Shown here one piece after another: positions 30,420-32,210 of a stretch of DNA of 32,210 bases; position 1 is the stretch's first letter; each line of letters begins with the position of its first letter. The DNA lies in contig JAMAHW010000166.1 in the NCBI GenBank assembly GCA_023627715.1, forward strand, positions 1 through 32,210, written 5' to 3'. Both the position numbers and the translations under genes were made by a program. This DNA is from Periconia sp. R9002. Taxonomy: Eukaryota; Ascomycota; Dothideomycetes; Pleosporales; Periconiaceae. The notes beneath the pieces are model-generated. The model made no database searches. It had not been told where the DNA came from and was given only the letters and a program-made list of their open reading frames with translations.

Positions 30420-31270
30420 CATTTACAATACTTGCATATGATTCATCGGCCTTCACTCCATTATCCTGACGCGTTCGCACGTTGTGCCCAGTCTCCCTGC
30501 AACTCCCGCAGCGTCGTTGACCTGACCAAACCCACCACGAGCCTTTTCAGTCTCTGAGCAGCCACAGACGACTCGCAGCTACCTGCACTGATCCCTCTCC
30601 ATACTCAACTAAGCCACCGTGCTAGAATCGATCCCTTTACGTGAATTCTGCTTCGTTAGCCTGTCTATTTGTTCTCCAAGCTCGTGGATACGGACTTGAA
30701 GAAGGGTGTTTTGGTGCAACATTAGTTGCGCACCTTTAACGAGCTGCGAGAAGCCAACCTGTGCAGCTACAGGTGATCGTGGGAAAGAGTCGCTTACGAG
30801 TCTTGATTGAGATCCAAACTCATGTGTGTTGCTTGGAGTTCTCGACTGCTACAGTATCTCCGGTGGTGGGAGCCTGGTGGGGTACGAACGCGGACGTCAG
30901 GCCAATCCAGCACAATCTACGCGCTCAGGGGGACAAGGTCTGAAGTCTAAAAGGTCTTCCGGCAATTCTGTTCAGTGAACACGTCGAACAACGCGTGTCT
31001 AAAGGCTGAAAGAAAGCCTTCTTTGTTGATGTGGAAGGCGTGTCGGCGTGCCAAGTCTGGCACGCGCTGGGAGTATTTGCGCTTCAACGGCGAGAAACAC
31101 ATCTCATCAAGCGGTTGCAGGATGGGCTATGAGTGGACTGGCCCGCAGAGGGTAAAGATCTTGTTTCCAAGGCAATAGTCCTTGAAATCTTGGCTGGCAT
31201 GGCTCTCGTGGCCGTCCAAGCTCAAGTCTGCCTCCTCGCTCGGTAATTATCACATCGTGTTGTTGAGACA
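30420..31270 (-). mobile_element. Fot1-like transposase, C-terminal half with zinc knuckle
   Basis: The minus strand reads LSLDGHESHASQDFKDYCLG (second catalytic Asp), GPVHSSHILQPLDEMCFSPL (third Asp) and INKEGFLSAFRHALFDVFTE in one frame from about 31225. Degenerate tail sequence follows (GEQIDRLTKQNSRKG), then QRRCGSCRETGHNVRTRQDN. The last is the CCHC zinc knuckle found at the C-terminus of many Fot1-type fungal transposases; the fourth ligand is Arg instead of Cys here. Family members have PPHSSHLLQPLDV, so GPVHSSH has lost the PP pair. Several stops lie in the tail. The N-terminal half is missing or unrecognisable. Confidence 0.75.
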
Positions 31271-31339
31271 TGGCGGCGTAGAGGTGGTGTTCATCATTCC
31301 AAGGAAAAGTGGCCGGCTCGGTGATCTTTCACGTTAGTG

Positions 31340-32210
31340 CGAACGCTGGGACTTTCTGTTCATCGTCTCATTCTCGGTTCTCCCCTGTACCGCTAAGATC
31401 TTCATGTCTGGCTTCAGGATTTCGGTGGTGGTCCGATATTTCCCCAACGCTTTCCTCCCTTCGGTCTTTCTCTTCCAGGAAAAGGAAAGGTTTCCCTATC
31501 GATCTCCTGCCACATCCAACAGAATCTTCCGATGTTCTCTTCATCGACTACAGTCGAACAGGAAGTGCCGGATCGCTTTCCTCCTTTGGGGCCACATTCA
31601 GTCTGTCGATCTTACAGCCTTCATTCGAGCCAGTCGCCGTTAACGCGGCTACACTTCATACATAGCTGACAGCGCATCATCGCTCTTTTGTGCGTGCATC
31701 TACGTATAGCAGTCTGGTGTGCTTCTCCGGTAGCACACTATCGACTTCATACTGACCGTTCTGTGTCGGTTCGATAGCATGTTTTAATTGTTTGAGTGTA
31801 GGTGCCAATGTTGACAACCGGATGCGATGCAGGGTCTTCATATTATTCTTGGGCAAGGCCGTGTGCTTCGTCACTTCTACCACCTCTGACCTCGCCGGCA
31901 CCCATTGTAGGCGGATTGCTGGTCCTCGGTCTCCGAGTCATCCAGCTATCTCGCATCTTCGAATCACACTCTGCCCATTTTGCCTCGTGGGGATGGGACA
32001 GGGCATGTAGAGCTAAAAGCGCTGTCGCTCGCGATCACGGTAGGTCGTGCGAGGTTCTTCATTTCTGGTGAGAACCCTCTAGGGTATTCCATATGCCTTC
32101 GAATGCGTGCTGTCGCGTGAAGGAACGCGATAAGTTCGGCGTGGTATAGTGTGACCTGGTCGTTTCGACCGATCTGTAGGCACTGCTTGTCCTCCAGTCG
32201 GTCACGGTCG
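31340..32210 (-). mobile_element. 3' end of a Tad1-like LINE (RNase H and C-terminal region)
   Basis: Running in from the right edge on the minus strand are segments typical of fungal non-LTR retrotransposon ORF2. QCLQIGRNDQVTLYHAELIA…IASDSA belongs to the RNase H domain. ALPKNNMKTLHRIRLSTLAP followed by TLKQLKHAIE comes next, then a cysteine-bearing linker and AIRHFLFDC, the end of the C-terminal zinc-finger-like motif. The last segments are LLDVAGDR.GNLSF and ILKPDMKILAVQ. Frameshifts and stops separate the pieces. The reverse-transcriptase domain would lie beyond 32210. The end of the recognisable element at about 31340 is only some 70 bp from the Fot1-like fragment. Confidence 0.7.

Noticed and set aside
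31309..31665. 118-codon plus-strand Ser-rich frame
   Set aside because: It is the antisense of the LINE C-terminal region.
1..32210. CRISPR array, bacterial operon or phage features
   Set aside because: There are no regularly spaced identical repeats, the genes contain spliceosomal introns, and the families are fungal.

Overview
The window looks like DNA from a filamentous ascomycete (Pezizomycotina, perhaps Dothideomycetes). The genes are interrupted by short introns of about 46-64 nt with GT(A/G)NG(T/C)-type donors, CTNA-type branch points and YAG acceptors. The recognisable families are fungal: an Uds1-domain protein, a fungal PD-(D/E)XK nuclease-like protein, Fot1/pogo transposases, a Tad1-like LINE and an OrsD/telomere-linked-helicase remnant. 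Most of the sequence is gene-poor and rich in decayed mobile DNA. This fits an accessory, possibly subtelomeric, region.

Layout. 1-2.7 kb: no intact gene; a degenerate ~23-bp repeat occurs at three places, and one pseudogene lies at 1510-1959. 2.7-3.3 kb: a two-exon gene of unknown function. 4.19-5.47 kb: an intact single-exon gene whose protein starts with an N-myristoylation/palmitoylation-type motif. 5.5-8.3 kb: nothing convincing. 8.43-9.35 kb: a four-exon multi-pass membrane protein. 9.57-11.0 kb: a TPR remnant followed by a minus-strand pogo transposase remnant. 12.83-14.71 kb (minus): an Uds1-domain protein with one unresolved joint. 16.2-18.1 kb: three pogo fragments packed head to head and in tandem. 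18.47-19.87 kb: an intact three-exon PD-(D/E)XK nuclease-like gene. 21-22.35 kb: an OrsD/TLH-type pseudogene. 22.5-27.0 kb: three LTR-like elements, two of them in inverted orientation around a coiled-coil gene (23.46-25.14 kb) whose only visible defect is one in-frame TAA. 27.32-28.20 kb: an intact three-exon membrane protein. 28.7-29.5 kb: an unrecognised gene broken by one TAA. 29.6-32.2 kb (minus): a pogo fragment, the C-terminal half of a Fot1-like transposase with a zinc-knuckle tail, and the 3' end of a LINE that runs off the window.

The genes do not form an obvious pathway or cluster. The common theme is decay. Seven of the clearest premature stops are explained by CAA->TAA or TGG->TAG, that is CpA->TpA on one strand or the other, as repeat-induced point mutation (RIP) would produce. 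Intact candidates are the lipid-anchored protein, the PD-(D/E)XK protein and the two membrane proteins. The Uds1 protein is possibly intact. All exon structures were read by eye from splice signals and frame continuity and were not tested against transcripts.
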